From contig NZ_CP064787.1 in assembly GCF_017094505.1 (NCBI RefSeq), positions 124,001-188,000 on the forward strand: a stretch of DNA of 64,000 nt. The letters run 5' to 3'. Positions 9,543-17,775 of this stretch are shown piece after piece. This stretch comes from Halapricum desulfuricans. Its GTDB lineage: Archaea; Halobacteriota; Halobacteria; Halobacteriales; Haloarculaceae. A program made the position numbers and the translations under genes. Each line of letters starts with the position of its first letter. Position 1 is the first letter of the stretch. Below the pieces are notes generated by a model. It did no database searches, was not told the DNA's origin, and worked only from the letters and a program-made list of their open reading frames with translations.

Positions 9543-9824
9543 TCAGGCCGGCGGATCGATATCTGTCGTGGCCAGCGCTCTGGCGAGCCACTCCAATTCG
9601 TCGCGGTATTCGACCGTCTCGAGCCACCGATCGGAAAGCCCACCCCCGCCGCGGAGCGAACCTCTACCGGGCGACACAGCGCATCGCCACGCGCGAGGCC
9701 CGACAGCCAGCAGTTGGCGAAACCACGCCTCGTCGTTTCGACGCGGGACCTCGTTGATACTGCCGGCCGGTTGACGGTGCTGTGCTTTTCTCTGCAGAGA
9801 GCGTCGCATCTCGAGCGGAATCAA
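9543..9824 (-). CDS. Doubtful small hypothetical protein
   Basis: 93 codons. The C-terminal third (RWLETVEYRDELEWLARALA) has haloarchaeal-like composition and GC-rich third positions. The N-terminal part is Arg-rich and looks non-coding. It could be a real small gene with a later start, or the remnant of a truncated gene. No family is recognised, no convincing promoter is visible and the neighbours give no clue. Confidence 0.25.
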   Translation of the reverse strand: MIPLEMRRSLQRKAQHRQPAGSINEVPRRNDEAWFRQLLAVGPRAWRCAVSPGRGSLRGGGGLSDRWLETVEYRDELEWLARALATTDIDPPA

Positions 9825-9898
9825 AAGCGCCGATACGGTCTCTCAGAGACTGGACCAGATCGGCTCGTGTGACCGGATGAACGCCTCGCGGTCGCCGA

Positions 9899-10498
9899 TC
9901 AGTCTTCGGCGGGCGGATCGACGTTGCGGCCGAGAGCCCTGACCAGCGCCAGCGCGACGCCGAGACCGGCCTTGACCTCGGGGTCGCGCAGCGCCTTCGC
10001 GAAGCCGATCGCGCCGACCGGCTCGGGCTGTTCGCTCGTGGCGTCGCCGACGGCGTGCAGCACCGACTCCAGCCCGCGAGCGACGTCTTCCTCGCTCGCC
10101 GTATCGGCCACGCCGCCGAGCTCCGACCCCAGATTCGAGAGGCTCATCACCATCTCGTCGTCCATCGCGCCCATCAGCAGTGAGGCGATCTGGGCCAGTT
10201 CCAGCAGGTCGTCAAGCGTGCCGGTCCGCTGGATCTGCGCGAGCGACGCAAGGCCCGCGGCCAGTTCGTCGGCGTTGGCGTCGGCCGCCTCGACGAGCGG
10301 TGCGAGTTCGTCGGCGTCCGCGGACGCTTCCGACGACTCGTCCCCTCGAATCGAGAGGTCGCCGCCCTTGAGCAACGACTCGACGTCCGGTGTCGCCCCG
10401 TCGGCGTCGAGCCGTTCGAGCAGGCTCGCGACGGCTTCGGGGTCCTCTTCGACCAGCGCCTCGAAGTCGTCCGTCTCCGCGGCTCGGCTCTCGCTCAT
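9899..10498 (-). CDS. DUF1641 domain protein
   Basis: 199 residues, strongly acidic, with the DUF1641 segment at about 85-190 (GTLDDLLELAQIASLLMGAMDD and the terminal PEVKAGLGVALALVRALG). DUF1641 proteins are usually encoded beside FAD/NAD(P)-disulfide oxidoreductases of the sulfide:quinone oxidoreductase type in archaea and Bacillota, and may help dock them to the membrane. Here the gene starts at the base directly after the stop codon of exactly such an oxidoreductase. It is the last gene of the leftward sulfur operon. Confidence 0.85.
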   Translation of the reverse strand: MSESRAAETDDFEALVEEDPEAVASLLERLDADGATPDVESLLKGGDLSIRGDESSEASADADELAPLVEAADANADELAAGLASLAQIQRTGTLDDLLELAQIASLLMGAMDDEMVMSLSNLGSELGGVADTASEEDVARGLESVLHAVGDATSEQPEPVGAIGFAKALRDPEVKAGLGVALALVRALGRNVDPPAED

Positions 10499-11641
10499 CT
10501 AGATCAACCCCCTGGCGGTCAGCCAGTAGGACTCGTTGTAGCCCAGCTTCGCCCAGTGGATCGGCTTCGAGGGCTCGCGCATGGTCGGCTCGGAGCCGTA
10601 CTCGAAGGAGACGAACGTCGCCTCGTCCATCCCGGTCTCGATGAAACAGACCGTCTTCCCGTCGAAGGTGGCGGTCGGCACGCCGTCGCGGACCCGGGTT
10701 GCGATCCGGTCAGCGACGGTCCCGGCCTCGTAGTGGGCGACGCTGCCGGCTTTCGAGGTCGGCACGTCCGCGGCGTCGCCGATCGCGTAGACGTCTTCGG
10801 CGTGTTCGGCCTCTAGCGTGTACTGGTCGACGTCGACCCAGCCGCTGTCGCCGAGACCCGCCTCCTCGATCAGGTCGCTGCCCTCGTGTGGCGGGATGCC
10901 GACCAGCAGGTCGTAGTCGAGCTCCTTGCCCTCCATGGTCTCCAGTCGCTGGGCGTCGGGATCGACCGACTCGACGTTGAAGAACGTCTTCACGTTGATG
11001 TCCCGTTCCTCGAAGATCGGCGTCACCCAGTCGGCGATCGACTGCAGCCCGTGGGGACGCTGGATCGGGTACGTGTAGGTGATTTCGACGTCCTCGCGCA
11101 GGCCGCGCTTGCGCAGCCAGTCGTCGGCCATCAGCGTGAACTCGACGGGCGCGGCCGGGCACATGTGCGGCACGCCGACCACGCTCAACACGAGATGCCC
11201 CTCGCGGAACTCCGCGAGTTCCTCTTTGAGAGTCTCGGCCCCGTCCGGACCGTAGAAGTGGTGGCCGCCCTCGGCGAGGCCGGGCACGTTCTCGGGCGCG
11301 AGGTTCGCGCCGGTCGCCAGCACGAGCTGGTCGTATGCGAGCCCGCCGCCGGAGGAGAGCGTCACCCGCTTGCGGTCGGTGTCGACGCTCTCGACGCGGT
11401 CGACCCGGAACTGCACGTCACGGGGTAGCAGGTCTTTGATCGGCTTCGTCGCCTCCGAGACGTCCTTCTTGTCGAAGGGGACGTACAGGTACGCCGGCTT
11501 GTAATACTGCTTCTCGCCGTCGTTGATCAGTACGACCTCGACCTCACCGCTGTCGAGTTCCGGCTCGAGTCGCTCGGAGAGTCTGTTCGCCAGTACTGTC
11601 CCGCCGGTTCCGCCGCCGACGATGACGATGCGTTCTGTCAC
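10499..11641 (-). CDS. Sulfide:quinone oxidoreductase-like FAD protein
   Basis: 380 residues. The N-terminal Rossmann motif IVGGGTGGTVLANRL binds FAD and YAIGDAADVP is the second FAD motif. Two cysteines sit where SQR and flavocytochrome c sulfide dehydrogenase keep their redox pair: Cys161 (HMCPAAP) and Cys332 (KTVCFIETG). This supports a sulfide- or polysulfide-oxidising flavoenzyme over a type II NADH dehydrogenase. The start is GTG, with a GGTGAT ribosome-binding site 5 nt upstream and a 36-bp gap from the tusA-like gene. The operon with TusA- and DsrE-like proteins fits sulfide oxidation or detoxification; the direction and the electron acceptor are inferred. Confidence 0.85.
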   Translation of the reverse strand: MTERIVIVGGGTGGTVLANRLSERLEPELDSGEVEVVLINDGEKQYYKPAYLYVPFDKKDVSEATKPIKDLLPRDVQFRVDRVESVDTDRKRVTLSSGGGLAYDQLVLATGANLAPENVPGLAEGGHHFYGPDGAETLKEELAEFREGHLVLSVVGVPHMCPAAPVEFTLMADDWLRKRGLREDVEITYTYPIQRPHGLQSIADWVTPIFEERDINVKTFFNVESVDPDAQRLETMEGKELDYDLLVGIPPHEGSDLIEEAGLGDSGWVDVDQYTLEAEHAEDVYAIGDAADVPTSKAGSVAHYEAGTVADRIATRVRDGVPTATFDGKTVCFIETGMDEATFVSFEYGSEPTMREPSKPIHWAKLGYNESYWLTARGLI

Positions 11642-11677
11642 AGGCGATCACCGTTGTCTTGTCCAATCATTACACTA

Positions 11678-11920
11678 TCAGTCCGTCTTCTCGACGTAGA
11701 TGCTCCAGTAGTCGTCGTGTTCGACGGTGTCGAGCAGTTCGTGGCCGGCCTCGTCGATCCACTCGGGCACGTCGCCTTTCGAACCGCTGTCGCTGGTCTG
11801 GAGTTCGATTACCGTCCCGGGATCGGCGTCCTGGACCTTGCCGATCAGGTCCATCAGCGGACCGGGACAGGCCGCACCGCGCGAGTCGACCGTTTCGTCG
11901 GGGGAAATGGATTCACTCAT
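11678..11920 (-). CDS. TusA/SirA-like sulfur-carrier protein
   Basis: 80 residues with the TusA-family CPGPLM motif near the N terminus (VDSRGAACPGPLMDLIGKVQ); the first Cys carries persulfide sulfur in this family. The ATG at 11920 is preferred over the GTG three codons earlier because TGAGGTGAT, a good ribosome-binding site, lies 5 nt before it. The TGA of the upstream dsrE-like gene is part of that same string. Its place between a DsrE-like and an SQR-like gene suggests that it shuttles sulfane sulfur between them. Confidence 0.9.
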   Translation of the reverse strand: MSESISPDETVDSRGAACPGPLMDLIGKVQDADPGTVIELQTSDSGSKGDVPEWIDEAGHELLDTVEHDDYWSIYVEKTD

Positions 11921-11930
11921 CGTAATCACC

Positions 11931-12332
11931 TCAGACGAACAGCACCTGCTTGTCCGATGCCTCCCGCAGGAAGCCGGAGACGCCCAGCACGTCGTCGAAG
12001 ACGTCGACGTAGTCGTCGAGGTCGTTGCCCATCAGGTCCATCACCATCTCGCAGGCGTAGACCTCGAGCGGACCGAGGTTCTTCGCCCGCTCGAGCTGTT
12101 CGGTAAACATCGGGACCTCGTCGCCGTCCGATTCGAGCATCGCATATCCGGCCGGTCCGGCGACCTCGAAGTCGCCGCTCTCGACTGTCTCCTTCTCGAA
12201 GGCCGTCAGGCCGTTCATCGTCGCGAACACCTGCACCGGCGTGTCCGACGCGGCGGCGATCGACCCGATCATACTTACCGCCTGCACTCGCTCCAGTTCG
12301 CCCGAAGTGAGCACGATTGCGTATCCGGTCAT
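11931..12332 (-). CDS. DsrE/DsrF-like sulfur-transfer protein
   Basis: 133 residues of the DsrE/F/H-like family: first strand YAIVLTSGELERVQAVSMI, strand VQVFATMNGLTAF and the conserved cysteine segment VYACEMVMDLMG, where DsrE-type proteins bind persulfide. It is the first gene of the operon dsrE-tusA-SQR-DUF1641. An ATTATATCC element about 30-38 nt upstream of the ATG provides the promoter. The role is inferred as a sulfur acceptor or donor for the TusA-like protein. Confidence 0.87.
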   Translation of the reverse strand: MTGYAIVLTSGELERVQAVSMIGSIAAASDTPVQVFATMNGLTAFEKETVESGDFEVAGPAGYAMLESDGDEVPMFTEQLERAKNLGPLEVYACEMVMDLMGNDLDDYVDVFDDVLGVSGFLREASDKQVLFV

Positions 12333-12361
12333 CCTTGGGTCACACTCGTCAGTAGTGGCCC

Positions 12362-12370
12362 GGATATAAT
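12362..12370 (-). promoter_or_regulatory. TATA box of the sulfur operon
   Basis: The plus-strand string ggatataat (ATTATATCC on the coding strand) lies about 30-38 nt before the dsrE-like ATG. It implies a short 5' leader. It is the only good TATA-like element upstream of the four-gene operon. Confidence 0.5.
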
Positions 12371-12605
12371 AGTATTGCGCTGTATTTCCAACAACGTGAA
12401 AATCATCACGGTCATTGTGTCTAGTCACCCGATTTTCCGAACTTGCCGGCGACTGTGCGGCACGACAATCGCACGGGTGTCTGAGGACCGTCCCACAGGC
12501 TCGACTTTCAACTGACAATCAAGGTGGATTCCCCGCGCCACTGTGTGCGGGCCAGTCGCCGAAGACGCACGCAGCGCGGCGAGCCCGTCTCCGTGTGGAT
12601 GAATA

Positions 12606-15341
12606 TCACGGTTTCGACGACCGGACGCTACCGTCCGTGTCGTTCGCGCCGAACCGTCGCCGCGCCTCACGCTCGAGCTGGCCGACGACAAGCGGGAGCA
12701 GACTCATCGCGAGCACGATCGACCACGCCTCGACGCCGATCGGGGCGGTGCCGAGCGCCAGCGAGATCCCGGGCAGGTAGACTGCCCCGACGAGGATCAG
12801 CGTCGAAAGCCCCAGCGCGCCCCAGACGTACGGGTTCTCGGTGACCTCGTTTCGCAGGATTCCGGAGGTGACCTCCCGGACGTCGAAGACGTGCCAGAGC
12901 TGGGCGAACGCGAGCGTGAGAAACGAGATCGTGACGGCCTCGTCGGTCGCCATCCCGCCGGAGACGCGGCCGCCGATCACGAACGCGCCGACCGTGGCGA
13001 GCGCGATCACCACCCCGTAGAAGCCGAGTTCCGTCCAGTTCGTCCGGGTCATGATCGGTTCGTCGGGGTCTCGCGGCGGTCGGTCCATGATGTCATCGCT
13101 GCCGCCGCAGGCCCCGAGCGCGAACGCGGGAAAGATGTCGGTCACGACGTTGAGAAAGAGGATCTGCAGTGGAAGCAACGGGAGCGGGAACCCGAGCAGC
13201 GAGGCGATCAGGATCGCCAGGAGTTCGCTGAGGTTACAGGACATGAGATACAGCACGAACTTCCGGATGTTGCTGAAGATGACCCGTCCCTCCCTGACGG
13301 CGTGATAGATGCTCTGGAAGTTGTCGTCCCGGAGGATCATGTCTGAGGCCTCCTGGGCGACCTGGGTTCCGCGCTGGCCCATGGCGACGCCGATGTCGGC
13401 CCGCTTCAGCGCCGGCGCGTCGTTGACTCCGTCGCCCGTCATGGCGACGATCGAGCCGGCCGACTGGTGCAGGTCGATCAGGTCGAGCTTGTGCTCCGGG
13501 CTGACGCGCGCGAAGACGGACGCGCCCACGAACCGATCCCGCTCCGCCTCGGAGATGGATTCCCGGTCTCCGAGCTCCCGGCCCTCGATCACCTCGGCGT
13601 CGGGCTCGTCGACCAGGCCGACGCTGTAGGCGATGTTTCTCGCCGTGCCCGCGTGATCGCCGGTCACCATGACGACCCGGATCCCGGCGTCCTGACACCG
13701 CTCGATAGTCGATCGGACCTCCTCGCGCGGCGGATCGACGAACCCGACCAGCCCGAGCAACGTCAGGTCTTCGTACGGCGACGCCTCCGCAGTCGCTGTC
13801 TCTTTCTGCGCGAGCGCGAGGACGCGAAGCCCCTCCTCGGCCATCCGCTCGCTCTTGCGGAGCCACGCCGCCCGCTCGGACGCCGACAGCGTCTCGGTGC
13901 CGTCGGCTGTCACGACCTGCGTCGACGCCTCGACGACGGCTTCCGGCGCGCCCTTCACGGCGACCCTGCAGGTATCGTCCGCCTCGTGGTAGGTGGCCAT
14001 CATCTTGACCGCCGGGTCGAAGGAGACCTCACGGACCTCCGGCATCGACTGTCCGAGGTCCTCTCGGTCGATCCCGGCCTTCCGGCCTGCGATCAGCAGC
14101 GCTACCTCCATCGGGTCGCCCGCCGCTTCGATTCCGCCGTCCCGCTCGGTCACGTCGGCGTTGTTGCACAGCACGCCCACCTCGAGCGCGTCCCGGACGA
14201 TCCGGCCCTCGGGCTCGGCTAGTTCCCGGCCGTCGCGGCGGAAGGCCCCCTCCGTCTCGAGCCCGACGCCGGTGACCTCGATCGGTCCGCTCGCGAGCTC
14301 GTACTCGGCGACTGTCATCCTGTTTTCCGTCAGCGTCCCCGTCTTGTCGGTACAGATGACGGTGGTAGAGCCGAGCGTCTCGACGGACGCGAGGTCGGTC
14401 ACCAGCGCGTTGCGGTCGGCCATCCGCCACATCCCCCTGGCCAGTACGAGCGTAGCGACGATCGGCAACCCTTCCGGGACGGTCGCGATCGTCAGGGCGA
14501 TTGCCGTCTCGACCATCAGAAACAGGTCCTGGCCCCGTGCCCACCCGGAGACGAGGACGACCGTCGCCACCACGAGCAGAAACGGAACGAGCGTCTGCCC
14601 CAGGTCGTCGAGTTTCTCCTGCAGCGGCGTCCGGGTCTCGGTCAGTTCCTGCAGCGACGCGGAAATGTGTCCCAGTTCCGTGTCGGGGCCGGTCGTGACG
14701 ACCACCGCCTCGACGGAGCCCCGGGTGACGTAGGTCCCCTTGTAGAGCATGTTCTCCCGCTCGGCGAGCGGGACGTCCACCGCCAGCGGCTCGCTCGTCT
14801 TCCCGACGGGAACTGATTCGCCCGTGAGCGCCGACTCGTCGACCTGCAGTTTCGACGGCTCGAGAATCCGCAGGTCGGCCGGGACGAAATCGCCGGCCTG
14901 TAGCACCACGACGTCACCCGGCACGAGCTCGTCGGCCGACACCGTTCTCTGCTCTCCGGCTCGACGGACGCGAGTGTGAATCTCCGCGAGTTCCCGGAGG
15001 CTCTCGATCGAGCCGATCGCGCGCATCTCGGTGACGAAACCGATCGCACCGTTGATGCCCAGCACAGCGAAGATCGCGACGCTCTCGACGACGTCTCCCA
15101 GGAGAAACGCCGCGAACCCGGCGACGGCGAGCAACAGCACGATGAAGCTCTCGAACTGGTCGGCCAGTACGACACTCCAGTGCTTTCGTTCGGCCTCGCG
15201 CAACTCGTTCGGACCGAACTGCGCCCGCCTGCGCTCGACGGCGTCTTCGGAGAGCCCCTCGTCCGGCGCGACGTCGACATCTGCGAGCACGTCGCTCGCG
15301 GACAGCGACCACGGCGTCTCGACGTCGCCGTCTCGTATCAC
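12606..15341 (-). CDS. P2-type cation-transporting ATPase (Ca2+-ATPase-like)
   Basis: 911 residues with full P-type architecture: cation ATPase N-terminal domain, actuator motif ALTGESVPVG (about 168-177), phosphorylation motif ICTDKTGTLT (about 329), hinge MTGDGVNDAP (about 630) and about ten membrane segments. Ion-site residues resemble site II of SERCA-type pumps: PEGLP in TM4, Asn and Glu in CNLSELL of TM5, Asn and Asp in LNVVTDIFPAFALG of TM6. This favours Ca2+ or Mn2+ export over Na+/K+ exchange, although the substrate is not certain. The ATG at 15341 gives the usual short cytosolic leader. The gene stands alone between the sulfur operon and tRNA-Cys. Confidence 0.9.
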   Translation of the reverse strand: MIRDGDVETPWSLSASDVLADVDVAPDEGLSEDAVERRRAQFGPNELREAERKHWSVVLADQFESFIVLLLAVAGFAAFLLGDVVESVAIFAVLGINGAIGFVTEMRAIGSIESLRELAEIHTRVRRAGEQRTVSADELVPGDVVVLQAGDFVPADLRILEPSKLQVDESALTGESVPVGKTSEPLAVDVPLAERENMLYKGTYVTRGSVEAVVVTTGPDTELGHISASLQELTETRTPLQEKLDDLGQTLVPFLLVVATVVLVSGWARGQDLFLMVETAIALTIATVPEGLPIVATLVLARGMWRMADRNALVTDLASVETLGSTTVICTDKTGTLTENRMTVAEYELASGPIEVTGVGLETEGAFRRDGRELAEPEGRIVRDALEVGVLCNNADVTERDGGIEAAGDPMEVALLIAGRKAGIDREDLGQSMPEVREVSFDPAVKMMATYHEADDTCRVAVKGAPEAVVEASTQVVTADGTETLSASERAAWLRKSERMAEEGLRVLALAQKETATAEASPYEDLTLLGLVGFVDPPREEVRSTIERCQDAGIRVVMVTGDHAGTARNIAYSVGLVDEPDAEVIEGRELGDRESISEAERDRFVGASVFARVSPEHKLDLIDLHQSAGSIVAMTGDGVNDAPALKRADIGVAMGQRGTQVAQEASDMILRDDNFQSIYHAVREGRVIFSNIRKFVLYLMSCNLSELLAILIASLLGFPLPLLPLQILFLNVVTDIFPAFALGACGGSDDIMDRPPRDPDEPIMTRTNWTELGFYGVVIALATVGAFVIGGRVSGGMATDEAVTISFLTLAFAQLWHVFDVREVTSGILRNEVTENPYVWGALGLSTLILVGAVYLPGISLALGTAPIGVEAWSIVLAMSLLPLVVGQLEREARRRFGANDTDGSVRSSKP

Positions 15342-15453
15342 TGTCGGACCGACCCGCTCCCGACGGAACGGAGATCACGCTGACTGTCCATGTGGCTATT
15401 CTATCGTTGACATCTCTTCCGTGAAGCAATAAAAGTATTCGACGTGCAGCCAC

Positions 15454-15506
15454 TGTTCGCGAGCATCGTCGCTCGCAACACAAGCCAAGGGCCGGATTTG
15501 AACCGG
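15454..15506 (-). repeat. Duplicated 3' end of tRNA-Cys plus hairpin (copy 1)
   Basis: This 53-bp block matches 15556-15608 with three mismatches, 102 bp away. It contains 24 nt identical to the 3' part of the tRNA-Cys gene (T arm and acceptor strand) and the hairpin GCGAGC-6 nt-GCTCGC. No tRNA body is attached, so this is a tRNA 3'-end remnant. Confidence 0.85.
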
Positions 15507-15555
15507 TGCCGCTTCGCTGTCGCTCGCGGCAGGGTACAAATCCCCGTTTAGCGTT

Positions 15556-15608
15556 TGCTCGCGAGCATCATCGCTCGCAAAACAAGCCAAGGGCCGGATT
15601 TGAACCGG
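15556..15608 (-). repeat. Duplicated 3' end of tRNA-Cys plus hairpin (copy 2, inside the intact tRNA locus)
   Basis: This is the second copy of the 53-bp repeat. Positions 15585-15608 are the real 3' end of tRNA-Cys. The remainder is the 3' flank, with a T-rich run followed by a GC-rich inverted repeat, probably acting in transcription termination. Confidence 0.85.
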
Positions 15609-15660
15609 CGATGATCCGCTCTGCAGGCGGACGCGTTCGGCCGGACTCTGCCACCTTGGC
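15585..15660 (-). tRNA. tRNA-Cys (GCA)
   Basis: 76 nt. The acceptor strands GCCAAGG and CCTTGGC pair perfectly and the discriminator is U, as usual for tRNA-Cys. The anticodon loop is CUGCAGA between stems UCCGC and GCGGA, giving anticodon GCA. The T arm GCCGG-TTCAAAT-CCGGC is canonical. The CCA is not encoded. Confidence 0.95.
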
Positions 15661-15756
15661 GCAACTGAGACTAACCGGCTATACTGCTTAAGGCTAGCGC
15701 TTTCGATCGTACGAATCACTTGAGGATATCGGACACGAGTCCGTTGTACCGGTGAG

Positions 15757-16806
15757 TCAACCGGCCGAGGCCGAACCGCCGGACCCGCAGTTCGACCCTC
15801 CCTCCTGGTCTTCGAGGATCGCCGTCCGGAACTGACACTGATAGCCGACGCCGTCTTCGGGGATCGTGATCGAAGTGCCGGTTTCCGGAACGGCGAACTC
15901 CAGCCGAGGTTCGATCACCAGCCGCGAGGATTCGCCGTTGGCGATGTGGCTCAGGAACCAGTCGTCGACGTTCTCGTTGGTCATTGTTACCGTGTACTCG
16001 ACAGTCCTGGTTTCGCCGGGCGCGAGCACTGCGTCCCTGTCGACGCTGTCCGCCGAGAGCGCGTCCCCGCTTGCGGTGAACAGCGGCACGTCATTGGCCG
16101 TGGCGTCCAGTCGGAACCCGTCCGGGACCAGCGCAACTGGAACCGATCCGGGGTTGTGGACGTGCATCGTCAGCGTCACGTTCGAGCGGTCCTCGGTCAC
16201 TGTCGCCCACTCCGCGCCGGCGTCGCGGATTTCGTAGCCGGCGGTCGCCGGTCCGGTCCCGGCCGTGTATTCGCCTTCCATCGTCGAGACAGCGGCCGAG
16301 AACGCCTCGAGGACGGGCTGGCGGTCTGCAAGCAGCGTGCGCTCGTGCTCCGGGAACGAGACGTGTCGCTGTCCGAACGCCTCGATCGTCGCGTTCCCCG
16401 TGGCGCGCAGTTCGATCGTCTCGTCCGCGCGGACGTACGCGACCCACCACGGCACGATCCTGTCGTTGTCGAGCGTCGATGTGAGCGTGATCGTGCTCGA
16501 TCCGCTCGCGATCGATATCGAGTCGCGCTGGCCGTCGACGAGTCGCACACCGTTGAGGTCGACCCAGTACCGCGCGTCGAACCCCTCCGAGAGGCTGATG
16601 CCGAGCGGGTTCGGGTTCTCGACGCGGATTGTCGTCTCTATCTCGGTCGTCTCCTCGGTCGTCGTCCCCCACTCGCCCGGATCGTCGACCGTCACGCTCG
16701 GGACTCCGAGAACGCCGGTCACGAAACCGAGCGCGACCAGCACGACGCCGAGAACGAACAGCACGCCGACGAGCTTGAGGAGTCGCTTCGCCAGCGAGAG
16801 TACCAT
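15757..16806 (-). CDS. Membrane-anchored LEA14/WHy-domain protein
   Basis: 349 residues. An N-terminal hydrophobic segment (about 12-34) without a lipobox anchors the protein, followed by two water-stress (WHy/LEA type 2) domains: the first contains IETTIRVENPNPLGI and the second VTLTMHVHNPGSVPVALVP, both with the NPxP/NPG-type motif of the family. The C terminus is Gly/Ser-rich with two cysteines (YQCQF, SNCGSGG). LEA2 proteins are linked to desiccation or osmotic stress; extracellular placement is inferred from the single N-terminal TM. It is leftward and monocistronic. Confidence 0.75.
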   Translation of the reverse strand: MVLSLAKRLLKLVGVLFVLGVVLVALGFVTGVLGVPSVTVDDPGEWGTTTEETTEIETTIRVENPNPLGISLSEGFDARYWVDLNGVRLVDGQRDSISIASGSSTITLTSTLDNDRIVPWWVAYVRADETIELRATGNATIEAFGQRHVSFPEHERTLLADRQPVLEAFSAAVSTMEGEYTAGTGPATAGYEIRDAGAEWATVTEDRSNVTLTMHVHNPGSVPVALVPDGFRLDATANDVPLFTASGDALSADSVDRDAVLAPGETRTVEYTVTMTNENVDDWFLSHIANGESSRLVIEPRLEFAVPETGTSITIPEDGVGYQCQFRTAILEDQEGGSNCGSGGSASAG

Positions 16807-16954
16807 ATCCGAATGTATCTATAAGTCAATATACGTCTGGTGGCCGCGGAAACGCTGTCGACGGTCGCGTCGGGGTCGCCGATCCGATACGACAGCCTAA
16901 CCACTCACCACCTGAAAGAAACGAAAATTGTGTGCTCGCGTCCGCAGTCAGAGC

Positions 16955-17155
16955 CTACTCGTCGAGGCGTTTGACGTTGGTCGCGCGCGGGCCTTTGGGG
17001 GCCTGTTCGATGTCGAATTCCAGTTCTGTGCCTTCCTCAAGGTCCGGGCCGCCAACGTCTTCCATGTGGAAGAAAACGTCCTCGTCCGCGTCCTCAGTCT
17101 CGATAAAGCCGTAACCGCCCGTGTCGTTGAAGAAATCAACCGTACCTTTCGCCAT
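16955..17155 (-). CDS. Cold-shock domain protein (CspA family)
   Basis: 66 residues, the usual length of a single cold-shock domain. The RNA-binding motifs RNP1 (GGYGFIE) and RNP2 (DVFFHME) are intact. Such proteins bind single-stranded RNA/DNA and act as RNA chaperones. The ATG at 17155 gives the standard N terminus MAKGTVDFFN. Haloarchaea usually carry several paralogues. It is isolated and leftward. Confidence 0.93.
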   Translation of the reverse strand: MAKGTVDFFNDTGGYGFIETEDADEDVFFHMEDVGGPDLEEGTELEFDIEQAPKGPRATNVKRLDE

Positions 17156-17301
17156 TGCAGGTAGACAGACGCCACGAAGACTCATAAACGTTGCGAGGTT
17201 CGCCGGAACGTCTCCTCGATCGACGAACAAGCGGCTGGCCGTGGACGGCAAGCGGGGTCGAACCGCCGTGACCCCGGAGAACGGGTCAGTGCGCGTGACG
17301 T

Positions 17302-17691
17302 CTAGATGACGCGGTTCTGCAGGTAATCGAGGTGCTTGGCGTTGTAGACGATCTGCACCTCGTCGCTCCCGGGCGTGCCGACACAGGTCAGGCGGACGCC
17401 CTTGTCCTCGACTTCCTCGTCGCTGAGGATCTGCTGCATGTCCATCTCGACTTCGCCCTCACGGACGATCGACGCACAGTTCGCACAGGCACCCGCCCGA
17501 CACGAGAACGGCCAGTCGAAGCCCTGTGCTTCGGCGGCCTCGAGGATGTACTCGCCTTCGGCGACCTCGAGTTCGCCGTGATCGACCTCGTCGAGGTCAG
17601 CGTCTTCTGCCTTCTCGAAGAGGTCGTCGTCGTAAATGTCCCAGTCCTGGTCGTCGACTACTTCGTAGTTGAGGTACTCTACTGTGGGCAT
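17302..17691 (-). CDS. Halophilic [2Fe-2S] ferredoxin
   Basis: 129 residues. Plant-type [2Fe-2S] ferredoxin with ligands Cys64, Cys69, Cys72 and Cys103, plus the acidic N-terminal insertion ([20 protein letters not shown]) typical of haloarchaeal ferredoxins. In haloarchaea this protein accepts electrons from the pyruvate and 2-oxoglutarate ferredoxin oxidoreductases. The ATG at 17691 yields the known [10 protein letters not shown] start; the GTG one codon earlier is less likely. It is the obvious cellular ferredoxin to test as partner of the flavin-containing hydrogenase at 39-46 kb. Confidence 0.95.
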   Translation of the reverse strand: MPTVEYLNYEVVDDQDWDIYDDDLFEKAEDADLDEVDHGELEVAEGEYILEAAEAQGFDWPFSCRAGACANCASIVREGEVEMDMQQILSDEEVEDKGVRLTCVGTPGSDEVQIVYNAKHLDYLQNRVI

Positions 17692-17775
17692 CACCCGAAG
17701 TATACTGAGGCCTCACGGTTAGACTTTGCTGTTTGGAGTGGTACACGATAACACGCCTGGATGTTCGGGACACGA

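Larger units (their letters stand above)
9434..9898. other. Gap between DUF460 and DUF1641 genes, mostly non-coding
   Basis: 465 bp. The right-hand end (9434-9470) is the DUF460 promoter. A weak leftward reading frame (9543-9824) is listed separately. I see no RNA gene, repeat or mobile element in the rest. Confidence 0.4.

Noticed and set aside
15396-15719. Apparent 107-codon gene containing a repeated SPVQIRPLAC segment
   Set aside because: The repeated peptide is the translation of duplicated tRNA-Cys 3' ends, a known annotation artefact.
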